From assembly GCF_037975245.1 (NCBI RefSeq), contig NC_092572.1:25366989-25430988 (forward strand): a DNA stretch of 64,000 nt, given 5' to 3'. Shown here piece after piece: positions 45,786 to 64,000 of this stretch. Positions within the stretch are counted from its first letter, which is position 1. Every line of letters starts with the position of its first letter. A program made the translations under genes and the position numbers. The notes beneath the pieces were generated by a model. That model was not told where the DNA came from, ran no database searches, and worked only from the letters and a program-made list of their open reading frames with translations. The DNA comes from Apostichopus japonicus (lineage: Eukaryota > Echinodermata > Holothuroidea > Aspidochirotida > Stichopodidae).

Positions 45786-48700
45786 GTGTGTGTGCTTATA
45801 TGGATGGGTCAGGGTAGGTTGGGGTCGGGGTGTAATCCACATTCGATCTCACACACAAACCAGTTATTGGCACAACACCATTTTGGGAGATCCTCCCAGA
45901 CTGCTACTCGTGGCTATTAGATATATGCCTATGTACGGAAATGTTAAGGTACCATCTATAATGTTAAGACCTTACAGTAAATTTATTACCAAGTTTCGAC
46001 AAAATGATAAATTGTTCAATTAATACGAATTAGCAGTTTCCGAATTTCGTGATCTAATTAGCTCAATTATAAAAAAAAAAATTAAAACCTCATTTCAATA
46101 CCTATCTGTCAATACTTGGGTCCCTATTGACAAAAATGTCCAAATTTTAAGTAATTACAATGTGTCAATATTTTCCCCCAGGGACAACGATATGACGTTG
46201 AAATGGGAATATAAGGAGAACTGATCAACTCATTCATTAGTCTGATACAAAATGACAGAATAATTACTTATCAAAACTAAAACCGATTAAAAATGTTTAC
46301 AGTAAAATGATGTTTTTTTTGAAAGTTAACCTAAAAGTAAGTATTTTACTAATTTTCCGAGAAATAATGGAATTTGTGTTTTTTTTTTAATTAATCATTT
46401 CACAGTTTAGAAAAAAATGTTGAAAAATGATCACTCATGATATGAGAGTAAAAATATATTTTCGTGCGCAATTCGTCATTTAATTGCAACATGTGCACGT
46501 TTTTAAAGTCATAAAGTTCTCGATTCGACAATTTTCTGCAATTTGAGCAATTTAACAGAAATTTTTTGTCGAAAGCTACCGAGTGGCAATAAAAACTATT
46601 ATGTGAACACTTCAACATACTTATGGCACCTTAAGGTGTCCATATCTTCCGTACATCATCCGACATCGTTTTATCAGTTTGTTCCATTTAGTTGCTCATA
46701 GTGTAAACACCGCGTGTACACATTCACACACTTTTCATTTTTTTTATTTGAGATACGCAAAGTTCAAGAACTTTTCATTACAAAAAAAAACAAAAAAAAA
46801 ACAGGTGTTTTAAAAGTAACCCAGCACGAGATGATACTCTACGGTACGGGGGAAGGGGGGGTGAGATAAATGAGAAATGATCCTCTCCCCACCCCCTGCC
46901 CCCGTTAAATCAGTGGCGGGAGTAGGATTTCGGAGGTGAGAGGCAGACTTGTGATTCCCCCGACTGATATGGGGGAGTGGTCTAAGGGGGCATCGCCCCT
47001 TCCACTTAGATTTTTTTTTTCACAGGGTAAACTATATGTAGATCCAAAATCGTGACATCAATTACTAAGAAATACTTCACGTGTGTACTGATTATACATA
47101 CAATTCATGAATGAAAACTTGGATCACCTGATGACATAGACTTCATTGCTTACATGTATAATATACCGACTTACCGTAGTGATTTTCACCCGACTGGAAG
47201 ATTCCCCCCCCCGATTGGCTTCGGAGGTTGAGGGTGGACCAGGCCCCACCCCCCTCCCCACATCCAACGCAGCCCCCGGCCAACCATTTTTGCACGCCAA
47301 TGCGTCAAATGAATTTTACACGGTATCCACTGTATACCTGCTAAACTGTGTAAACTTAACAAAATCAATTCAGTGAAATTTTCCTTAAGCGGCGACGAAG
47401 ACTGGGGATATTTGGGGCCATTTGCACCCCTCACTCCCCCCACTTGAGTGAAAAATCAAACCTCCAGGGCGTCCTCTTTCTATCAATAAAAAGTGACCCC
47501 TTTTTGTATAGGTTAAACATAGAGTACCCTTTTTCATTTTTGAAAGTTAAAATTTACCTTTTCCATTTTTGAATTTTTCATCAATTGCTCATGCACTCTT
47601 TAAATAACAAAGTTGACTTTTTGGGGGGCTTTTTTGACTTAACAAAATGACCACAAAAAAAAAGGTCCTCTGCATTGACCAAATGGGAAACTTTTTGTCA
47701 CAAACCCTGCGGGAGGGGAAGGTGGGTACGAGTGATTGTTCCCCAGCTACACCGCCCTGTTCATTTCATAACACAAATGTTGTAGTGGAAAGAGAGAAAA
47801 AGTGCATGGTTAAAACGAAACTTGCAATCCAAAGCTGTATCTCAATTTCCACCAAACACCCACAAGATCAAAAAAAAAAAGTAACACGAAATAATTTGTC
47901 CATACGTAAGTATATGTAAGCCTGGTAGCACTCTACCGTACTGCGTATGCGCATGCGCATACCGTCTATTTTGAGGTAAGGGGGACATGACCCTTACTAA
48001 TAGGGCACACTTATGCATTTTTACCACTCTCCCCCCCCCCCCATTATTGTGGTTTGGTGCCCTCAGTTAGGGTGGGGGTGGATGTCACTAAAAATCGTTT
48101 TCCTCTTATTTATCGCTGAAATATTTGATAAATAACCTACATTCTCGTATGCATCAACCAAATAGAATACTGTTTTAATACACTTTAATGAAACTCTGAC
48201 CATGGCAGTGACTGCCAATGACGAAACCCTTCCAACTGGACGGGTTTTTTTTATTTATTTATTCATTTATTTATTTATTTTTATTTGTTGGACATATGTC
48301 AAGTTCGCATAAGGCACCGAGCCAACCAATCGATTTGAATAGTAAGATAACAGAGTAAACAATAGAACCGCCCTAAAAATTGCTTTATATTTTATTATAT
48401 TTTACGTTGCTGGCAGAAGATAATAGTATTTGTCAGACATAAGCCAGATGCATCCTCACCCACATTTCTGATCTGCCAAAAAATGGATAAAAGTGCCGGT
48501 ATTGTCACCTACAATTCATACCGTTCCTGACTACAGCTCAAGATACATCTAGACAGTTTGGTAAGAATTTTATTTTATCAATTTCAATAATTTCTCTTTT
48601 CAGTTCGTTTTAATGTCAGGATGAGTCCAGGTAAATTACACTGTTATAATTATACTTCATACATACTAATGTTGCCTTCTCAGGCAAATGTTGACAATAA

Positions 48701-49550
48701 ATTAGATCCATAATTATGTTAAGCTTTGACCGACAGTTTTGTGCTAGTAAATACTTGTATGTGGTGTTAAAAGAGAGTGTAGGCCTACATCCATTGTCCC
48801 GTATAGCTGTGGTCTAATTTCCCCTGGCTGATAGTAAAAAAAAAAAAAAAAAAAAAAATCCGCTTGAACCACTAGCTCTCGATTGACTGACTAAATGAGG
48901 CGCCGTGCTATGATTGGTTGATAAATATGGTTCAGTTAGTTGAGTGCTTGACAAGTTGACTACGTCCTTTGGAAATAATAGTATTTCTCATTATTATAAT
49001 AGAAGAATATATTATTATATTATAGTATAATATATATATATACGTATAGATCATATATTAATAGATAATTATTATAATAGAATAACAGATTATGATATTA
49101 TACTATGATATGATATGATATATATTATATTATATATATATATATATACGAATATATATAATATATATGTAATATATATATATATATATATATATATACG
49201 AATATATATGAATGTATATACGAATGTATATATGTATATATACGAATAGGGCATGTATTAATCGATACTTATTATAAAAGAATATACTAGATTATTATAT
49301 AGTATATATACTTGTAGTATAGATAATTATCATAATAAAATAATTTATGAAGAGTACATGGGGCATTAGTGAAGTGCAAGAGTATTTTTATCTACTCGGT
49401 AATGAATATGGACTTCCCTTATTCATACCCCTTCCCAGTCCCTCCCCCCCCCCCCCCCTCCCCCTTTTTTTTTTCATTTTACGCAGAACCGATCAAATCC
49501 GACCAAGGTACATATTATCAATTGTTCTTCTTTTTTGTTTGGCAGTCAAC
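44826..49550. other. Intergenic DNA upstream of the subtilase gene
   Basis: No gene supported. It has a TA tract (45705-45782), A-runs (45060-45083, 48837-48858), a TTTA repeat (48250-48290) and extremely AT-rich low-complexity text at 48985-49335. The 45357-45540 stretch is GC-richer and open on both strands but has no recognisable motif. Confidence 0.45.
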
Positions 49551-55802
<6,252 letters not shown>

Positions 55803-56725
55803 GGTATGTAACGCAATCAAGAAATCCATTGAGTATTTAATCGATAGCAAGGAGGGTGTTATATTATAATTACCCATGTAATCTCTAATTGAAAGTATTG
55901 GTCATATATTACTTTCTGGTTCACAGGCATATCAAGATAAGTCCCTTGCGTTCGACGAGGTAAAACAGTAACGCAACGGGCAAACAGTGATGATAAAATG
56001 CCCCTATATGCCAAAAGTTTTCCCTTTATTTTAACTTTTACATTACATTTGTTTAAATAATGTTGTAACCGTCGATATATAGCTGTGCACATATCATCAT
56101 CATTTACTACTAGTATACGCATATACCTTGTAACAACAACTTCTCAGAAGCAACATAACAGTCGATAGAGAAGCATAATTGCTCACTATTGACTGAAATG
56201 ATTTTTTTTTTGTCTTGGAAGCTGAAAGTTACAACTCTCTGACAAAATCCTCAGTCTAAAAACTAAAGCTGACAACCCAGAAAATTAAGAGATATTCAAT
56301 TGTTTGTATCTTACTTTTCTTGCTGAAATAATGAGGTCTTTATCTGGATACATGGTGGTATATGCGGTGCCTTCTTGTGACCAAACTTCTATATTGTCGT
56401 AGTGCTATATGCATATGTAGCAACAATGATATACACACTGTAGCTGCCGAGTTAAGCTCCATGCACACAATCGGCTAATAATTATACAGTGACGGAAATA
56501 AACCCCAAAATTCTGTATTTATAGTCATTTTCACTAATTACTAATTCAACCATTGTTCGGAATTTATAATCATAGAAACTATACTGACCCGTTTGATCTA
56601 TATCGTGACGGTATGATTGCGAAGCTGATAAAGTCGACCAGACTATACGACGAGTATTTATATAATCATGTAACGTATAGTTATAGACTTTCTTTCTAAT
56701 GATAATAAATTTCAATCCTTTTCAG

Positions 56726-56800
56726 GTACCGATGAGGAATTGCCAGGCTGACTCTTGGAAGCAGTTTGCTGACAATAAATGATTTCAAATTTTTAAAATG
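56726..56800 (+). terminator. Subtilase 3'UTR exon with poly(A) signal
   Basis: A TTTTCAG acceptor ends at 56725 and pairs with the donor at 55804, just after the stop codon. The exon carries AATAAA at 56774-56779, so cleavage is expected roughly 15-25 bases later. Confidence 0.7.
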
Positions 56801-58552
56801 ATGTTTAACGATAGGTAATACCGGGGGCGGAAAAACCTCAGATTGTATTGATTATTAATAATAGAAATAAACAAAGCATAACAAAAATTGCTGTCTTTTG
56901 TGTGATTTTGTTCGACGTATTGATGTAAAACTATATATCTTCACATATCTTCTGTAGGCGTGAAATGAAGTTTGATAAGTTGCAGAAAGTTAAAATAATG
57001 TATTGACTTCAGTATAGCTTATATCACAGAGATTTGTGTGAAGAACAACTCTCGCCCACCCCACCACTCCCCACCCCACCCCACTCCCCCAACAGCCAGG
57101 GAACTGCCATTTTGTACGTATGTGATGTCATAGTATACAGCCACGGACACCTTTTAGTTTCCGATTCGTTTTTCTTTTCCTATTTTCAAGGTAGACTGTT
57201 AATAACGATAATAATGTGGACACTGAAACCAATACCATCATTGGCTCAAACAGTAAAACAGCCGCAATATGTTAGATTCAACATTTATCAAACCCATCTC
57301 TATTACGGATAATAAAACGATGCAATAAACAGAGAAATACATTTAAATAATAATGGAAACAAATGTGGCGCGATGATGGTCATTTTTAGAGTTGATATTG
57401 CTTTGCTATTTGACAAAGGTGTTCATGAAAGTTACCTCGATCACACAGATGATCAAGAAGGATGGTTAGGTTCTTGTATCCTAACGGAACACTGCTAGTG
57501 TTATGAGAGGGGGGGGGGCAAGCCTGATCGAGCCGGCTCCCGCAGGTTAGTAAAAAGTAATGTTAAAACACCCCCCCCAAAAAAAAACAAAAAAAAAAAC
57601 AAAAAAAAAAACAGACTATTAATATGAATACATCGGTTAGGGTAAAAAGACAAGCAATTACATACACAGAATGGAAGCTTTAAATACTACAAACGTAGGA
57701 AACTAACATAATGAGAGGCTGCTCCAGTTCTGGAAGCCACCCCACCCTCCCGGGATGAGAACTATGTTACGAAAAAAAGAGAAACCATTCTCAGTGCTAG
57801 GCTGTTCCCCGGAAGAGAACTATTCTTCCGAAGTTTGACTCACACGCCCTTTAGAAACCGGGTTCCTAAACAAGCCCCCCCCCCCCCTACCCCAACTTCC
57901 CGACCTCTGGAAATAGTTAACTTTCCGTTGCTTGCAAGTGAAGCTTTGTTCCTGTCGCTACAAAATGCAGACAGTAATGAAACGTGATACCCTGTTATCT
58001 TTTATCTCGACCTGAGATCAGGGAGTTCCATAACAATTCCTTGCTGAGATGTCAATCGCTGCTATGTACACTGTGTTGTGGGTATTGACCGTAGCTGTAT
58101 GTATTGACTGTACACCAGTGTCTAATTACCGACGGTAGCAAGCTGTGTGTGTATTTTATTGGATCGATGGTGGTGTCTAACACTTCTGCTACACCTCATT
58201 CGAAACTAGGTCAGATTACTGGCATGAGACGTTTCTTTGTGGGCGAGTCTTCACACGCCTTAATCAGGGAGTTGTTATGGAACTCCCTGCTTTAATTAAC
58301 AAGCAGAAGTCCAGTGCAATGAAGTCATCGAAACCTCAATGCATTTTGCATTCTGGTTACCTTATCGTATGTGGGGAACCGGATTGACCGGTGTGAAGTT
58401 AGATACTTATTCCCCGTTCCTCGTTCGACATTCGCGAATGAGTAACTGCTACCGATTCAGTTACGTATTCGACAATGGTATCGACGTAACACCTCTGGCA
58501 AGACAAAAGCTTTCTTACAAGATGTTCAACATATGGTCGTGGAAAGAGGTTT
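56801..58552. other. Intergenic DNA between subtilase and the 179-bp satellite
   Basis: No supported gene. Contains C-rich runs (57060-57090, 57875-57889), a G-run (57509-57518) and A-runs broken by single C (57580-57612). The plus frame 58339-58650 runs into the first satellite copy and has no recognised motif. Confidence 0.45.
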
Positions 58553-61165
58553 ATCTATGGCCCATGGGTCATATGAACTCCGATAACTATGTAGAAGGGT
58601 ACCATAATGCATCTTGCCCGGTCCAAATAGTTTTTGACCAACTAAAATGACCAGTACTTCATCAGCTCTTAAATTAATGTAAAAAAATTACTTTAGGCCC
58701 TAATCAAGACTAGCACGCCTTGGACCACCTTACCAATGGGTCATATGAATTCTTAACACATTGTAGAAGGATACCATAATGCGTCTTGCCCGGTCCAAAG
58801 AGTGCTTGACCAATTAAAATGACCATTAAATCAACATTTTTTTAAAATAAATGTAACGGGAACTGAAATAAAAACATTTGGGCCCTAATCAAATCCAGCA
58901 CGCCTTGGACAGCCCAACCAATGGGTCATGGGAAGTCTGAGGACCTTGTAGAAGGGTAACATAATGCGTCTTGCCCGGTCCAAAGAGTGCTTGACCAATT
59001 AAACTGACCATTAAATCATTACTTCATCATCGAGTGTAACGGGACCACGAAAAAGCTTTGGGCCCTAATCCATGCAGCACGCTTTGGACCACCAAACCGA
59101 TGGTTAACATGAACTCTAAGGACATTGTAGAAGAGTACCATAATGCGTCTTGCCCGGTCCAAAGCGTGCTTGACCAATTTAAATGACCATTAAATCATTA
59201 CTTCTTCAATGAGTGTAACGGGACCACGAAAAACTTTGGGTGCTAATCCATGCAGCACGCTTTGGACCACCTAACCAATGGGTAACATTAACTCTAAGGA
59301 CATTGTAGAAGAGTACCATAATGCGTCTTGCCCGGTCCAAAGAGTGCTTGACCAATTAAACTGACCATTAAATCATTCCTTCATCATCGAGTGTAACGGG
59401 ACCACGAAAAAGCTTTGGGCCCTAATCCATGCAGCACGCTTTGGACCACCAAACCGATGGTTAACATGAACTCTAAGGACATTGTAGAAGAGTACCATAA
59501 TGCGTCTTGCCCGGTCCAAAGCGTGCTTGACCAATTAAACTGACCATTAAATCATTACTTCATCATCGAGTGTAACGGGACCACGAAAAAGCTTTGGGCC
59601 CTAATCCATGCAGCACGCTTTGGACCACCAAACCGATGGTTAACATGAACTCTAAGGACATTGTAGAAGAGTACCATAATGCGTCTTGCCCGATCCAAAG
59701 CGTGCTTGACCAATTAAACTGACCATTAAATCATTACTTCATCATCGAGTGTAACGGGACCACGAAAAAGCTTTGGGCCCTAATCCATGCAGCACGCTTT
59801 GGACCACCAAACCGATGGTTAACATGAACTCTAAGGACATTGTAGAAGAGTACCATAATGCGTCTTGCCCGGTCCAAAGCGTGCTTGACCAATTAAACTG
59901 ACCATTAAATCATTACTTCATCATCGAGTGTAACCGGACCACGAAAAAGCTTTGGGCCCTAATCCATGCAGCACGCTTTGGACCACCAAACCGATGGTTA
60001 ACATGAACTCTAAGGACATTGTAGAAGAGTACCATAATGCGTCTTGCCCGATCCAAAGCGTGCTTGACCAATTAAACTGACCATTAAATCATTACTTCAT
60101 CATCGAGTGTAACGGGACCACGAAAAAGCTTTGGGCCCTAATCCATGCAGCACGCTTTGGACCACCAAACCGATGGTTAACATGAGCTCTAAGGACATTG
60201 TAGAAGAGTACCATAATGCGTCTTGCCCGGTCCAAAGCGTGCTTGACCAATTAAACTGACCATTAAATCATTACTTCATCATCGAGTGTAACCGGACCAC
60301 GAAAAAGCTTTGGGCCCTAATCCATGCAGCACGCTTTGGACCACCAAACCGATGGTTAACATGAACTCTAAGGACATTGTAGAAGAGTACCATAATGCGT
60401 CTTGCCCGGTCCAAAGCGTGCTTGACCAATTAAACTGACCATTAAATCATTACTTCATCATCGAGTGTAACCGGACCACGAAAAAGCTTTGGGCCCTAAT
60501 CCATGCAGCACGCTTTGGACCACCAAACCGATGGTTAACATGAACTCTAAGGACATTGTAGAAGAGTACCATAATGCGTCTTGCCCGGTCCAAAGCGTGC
60601 TTGACCAATTAAACTGACCATTAAATCATTACTTCATCATCGAGTGTAACCGGACCACGAAAAAGCTTTGGGCCCTAATCCATGCAGCACGCTTTGGACC
60701 ACCAAACCGATGGTTAACATGAACTCTAAGGACATTGTAGAAGAGTACCATAATGCGTCTTGCCCGGTCCAAAGCGTGCTTGACCAATTAAACTGACCAT
60801 TAAATCATTACTTCATCATCGAGTGTAACCGGACCACGAAAAAGCTTTGGGCCCTAATCCATGCAGCACGCTTTGGACCACCAAACCGATGGTTAACATG
60901 AACTCTAAGGACATTGTAGAAGAGTACCATAATGCGTCTTGCCCGGTCCAAAGCGTGCTTGACCAATTAAACTGACCATTAAATCATTACTTCATCATCG
61001 AGTGTAACCGGACCACGAAAAAGCTTTGGGCCCTAATCCATGCAGCACGCTTTGGACCACCAAACCGATGGTTAACATGAACTCTAAGGACATTGTAGAA
61101 GAGTACCATAATGCGTCTTGCCCGGTCCAAAGCGTGCTTGACCAATTTAAATGACCACTAAATCA
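58553..61165. repeat. 179-bp satellite array with internal inverted repeats (family H)
   Basis: About 14-15 monomers. CATGCAGCAC lies at 59071, 59249, 59428 and 59607, a 178-179-bp period. The first three copies (58553-59070) are diverged; the rest are nearly identical. Each homogenised monomer has GCACGCTTTGGACC and, 65 bp later, its exact reverse complement GGTCCAAAGCGTGC (for example 59077-59090 and 59156-59169). Some variants (CCCGATCC at about 59690 and 60047) are two monomers apart. Confidence 0.95.
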
Positions 61166-62451
61166 TTGCTTCTTAAATGAGTGTCCATCTCATATGTTAT
61201 GTATCGTGCGTTTAGTGTCAACCGGTAGCAATACAAATTGCACTTTGGACCCTCAAGAAATGAAAAAGAGAGAACTCGTTTTAAGTGCATTCCAATTAAT
61301 GGCAGAATGTCTATATACATGGCCAAATTCTGTCGGAAAGTTTTTACAATTTAAAAAAGCCTCTAAATGACTTCCGAATTCATCGATATGTTAGCATATA
61401 ACACTTTAACTTACTCAAATCACTTACGAAATTTCAGCCTAATCAAAAGGGAAAAATTGCAATGTGGCAGATATTTGAACACGATGGCGTAAAGCGACAG
61501 CATCTTTCTATGGCTGTAGCAAGGCCGTAGCAAGGCTGTAGCAGGCTTGTAGCAGGCTTGCACTGTCATGATAGCCCAATGAAGCTTATGAAGCTTACAG
61601 CCGGAGAAACAAAGAAATAAACCATCCCCTATATAGGCCTACCGAGTACCATGCATTAATGGTACATGCAGTAACGTTCAAACATTGAACAATATCACTT
61701 TAACTCTCCTAACGTGGGTCAGAGACATTCGTAGAAGGAAAGATATTCCGATATTTCATTCATTTGGGAATACAAATGCAAAAAAAGCAGTTAAACTGTC
61801 AACATGCTGCAGATTATTTCAGTTATCTATCAATTTTAATGGTTCGACGCAAGGGAGCAATCAGGCTATGATAAATATGAACTCTCAGCCTTTTAAAGGT
61901 ATTCCATGGACGTTAAATGACGGTAGGCAGTCAGCTCGTACATCGGTATCAATTAGTTCGAGCCTAATGTTCAAGCGCTCTTTTACGAGAGAAAACTTCT
62001 AGGAAACATCCTGAATGAATCATTCAATTACAATCAGAACGCATGGTCCTTTATTCCGCTCCTTCAAATTTATCTTATGAAGTATTGAGTAATAGTGTAT
62101 GGAACATCTTTGCACATAGATTGGTAAAAGTGTATCAATTCTACCAGATTAAAGTAATTTGGCATGAAATTTTTTCTTCTGCAAGTACATTTCAATCCAA
62201 TCAGAGAATAAATGGGGAGGGGAGGGGGGTAGATATTAAGCATGTAACATTTCTCTTGACTTCTATACTTCCATAATTGACTCAGCATATAGCCTAATTT
62301 ATATTTACCGAAGATTTAATACATTAAATACAATTGTAAGTGATTAGAAAGTGTATTTTTGACTTAAATTAACAAACGCGAAATTGACCTTAAATCTAGC
62401 ACTTTTGCTAATGGATTGAATGTGTTTTGTGTATTGTGTAAAATTTGTATA
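61166..62451. other. Unassigned DNA right of the satellite
   Basis: No gene supported. A short repeat of about 10-12 bp (GGCTGTAGCAA, GGCCGTAGCAA, GGCTTGTAGCA) lies at 61511-61560. Confidence 0.45.
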
Positions 62452-62459
62452 GCTAGATA

Positions 62460-63764
62460 CAGGGACGTAGCTAATGCATGATGATTGGGGGTTTAGTGGC
62501 TGAGTTTCCAACTGGATGGGTTTTGGAGCCAGAAAATTCCGACTGCTGCCTTGTACCCCCCCCCCCCCCCCGGACTATACTCGTCAACGATACGGTCAGT
62601 GTCAGTCAGACACCCTATCTTTCGCGACTGCACTTTTGTTCCAAACTTTTCTCGGTACATTTGTACCACTGGCCCTCACTTTACAAACTTATCAATCACT
62701 CTGGTTAAGCGAGTAAGCAACTGAGTACAAGTTATCTGCTTGATAAGCTACATAGACTACTGACTAAAAAAGCTATGTTAATGTAACAAAGGGGAAACTT
62801 TTTTCGAAAATTATATTCGACGACATAGTGAATTACCCAAAAATACAGTGCTTTTTCCTAGCGGGCTTAATATTATTTTCTTGGGGGTGGGGGTGGGGCT
62901 ATTTATCACTCACATGAATAAAAAAAACATTGTTCACTTCATTCCAACTGAGCATTTGGAATGATGTGAACAATTAAACATTTTGCAGAAAAATGTTGAG
63001 TTGACGTTATACGATAAGTTGTCAATTAAACATTTTGCAGAAATTTTTTCAATTGCTCAATTGGAATGAAGTGAACAATTGAACATTTTGCCAAAAATGT
63101 CCAATTGACAAGATAAGATAAGTTGTCAAGTATAAACATTTCTCAGAAAAGTTTTTCAATTGTTCTTATGGAATGAAGTAAACAAATGAACATTTTGCAG
63201 CAAAAAATGACTAATTGACGAGATTTGATTAGTTTTCAATTAAACATTTTTCACAAAATTGTTCAATTACTCGTTTAAAGCAAGTAAGCAATGCAACATT
63301 TTTCTGTTTTTTGATAACATTTTATCTTGTTATCTAAACAATTTACAGAAAAATTTCACCTTATGGGGCAAAGTTTTTCTTATGTTGATGGCATTTTTAA
63401 GCTTCCGTAGATTAGCATTGAGCGTTTTAATAGTATATGTTGTGCAGAAGTTCTATTAGGCATTTTTTTTAGAGTATTAAAAATCATACGAAGTTTGTAT
63501 GGTGGAGTATAAAGATCGCGACATACAATTTCTGATTGTGACAAGGAAATCGTAGCAAATATGACTGATTCAAGGTCAATTTTGACCGAAAATTTTAGGT
63601 CACTACAAGAATATTTGAAAATTCGAGTGCGCCAGTCGGAAAAATTCGAGTGCGACAGTCGGAAATTCCGACTGTCGCACAACATTTTTCCAACTTTCGT
63701 CAGTTTTACCAAGATTGGGGGGGGGGGATGAGACACCCCACACCCCCCTCTAGCGACGTCCCTG
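62460..63764. mobile_element. Non-autonomous hAT-like element with internal tandem repeats
   Basis: Left end CAGGGACGTAGCTA; right end read inward CAGGGACGTCGCTA. Flanks are GCTAGATA (62452-62459) and GCTAGATT (63765-63772), an 8-bp duplication with one change. The middle (about 62935-63280) has three to four imperfect copies, about 105 bp each, of GGAATGAAGTGAACAATT followed by AAACATTTTGCAGAAA. No transposase frame. Confidence 0.8.
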
Positions 63765-63772
63765 GCTAGATT

Positions 63773-64000
63773 ATGGACGTTATAATTAATAATTAGGTAG
63801 AACTGAATGAAAGGAAATCAACTAAAAAATCACACTAACTCTGGTCTATGTTTAGTTGGAATAAACCCAGTGAGACTTCTTATGATGGATCTGCCTTCTA
63901 CACTCCAAGAGAAACTTTCTATTGAAAAATCGCTAAGAGAAAGAACAAGCACATGCATGGGAACACGATAAAATCAAAATGCATAGAATGCCACTATAGG
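63773..64000. other. Right edge of window
   Basis: No feature recognised. An exon continuing past the edge cannot be excluded. Confidence 0.3.

Noticed and set aside
58339-58650. 103-codon plus frame
   Set aside because: Its 3' third is the first 179-bp satellite copy, and there is no recognised motif or splice signal.

Overview
This is a window of AT-rich animal nuclear DNA. Its genes have spliced, mostly short exons with GT..AG introns, and about half of the sequence is tandem arrays and transposon remnants. The gene set (two ciliary proteins, mitochondrial SDHC, a secreted proteinase K-like subtilase), the CR1/L2-like LINE and the frequent word TAGGCCTA suggest a marine invertebrate deuterostome, most likely an echinoderm. 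The exact taxon is inferred, not shown.

Genes, left to right. The first two exons of a CFAP68 (C11orf1) homologue lie at 1696-421 on the minus strand and the rest runs off the left edge. An unrecognised 524-residue protein is at 4035-5609 (+), behind a splice acceptor. TMEM218, a ciliary transition-zone membrane protein, is at 11767-13724 (+) in three exons, each shorter than 50 codons. A complete six-exon SDHC (169 residues) runs from 42654 to 34377 (-). An eight-coding-exon secreted subtilase (375 residues, catalytic Asp, His and Ser all present) is at 49551-55802 (+), with a further 3'UTR exon and poly(A) signal near 56774. For each spliced gene I joined exons using visible GT/AG sites and matching phases.

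From 14.5 to 32.4 kb the window holds no intact gene. It is a mosaic of tandem arrays (148, 189, 200/122, about 134 and about 112 bp) interleaved with broken pieces of a transposon-like protein family on the minus strand (18.5-19.9 and 25.1-27.8 kb). The 122-bp array (19.9-24.0 kb) looks like a deletion derivative of a 200-bp monomer and has a duplicated 1482-bp higher-order unit. Other arrays are a 104-bp repeat in SDHC intron 2, a second, unrelated 148-bp repeat at 44.3-44.8 kb, and a 179-bp satellite with built-in inverted repeats at 58.6-61.2 kb.

Several short transposons can be delimited by terminal inverted repeats and target duplications. Three are hAT-like with CAGNG(A/G)CGTAG ends and 8-bp duplications (5952-7308, 52117-52478, 62460-63764). 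There is also a foldback element with a 6-bp duplication (29321-29784), a TTAA-flanked element in SDHC (37052-38302), and a 3' fragment of a CR1/L2-like LINE in the subtilase gene. I found no operon, CRISPR array, rRNA gene or intact tRNA gene, as expected for animal DNA.
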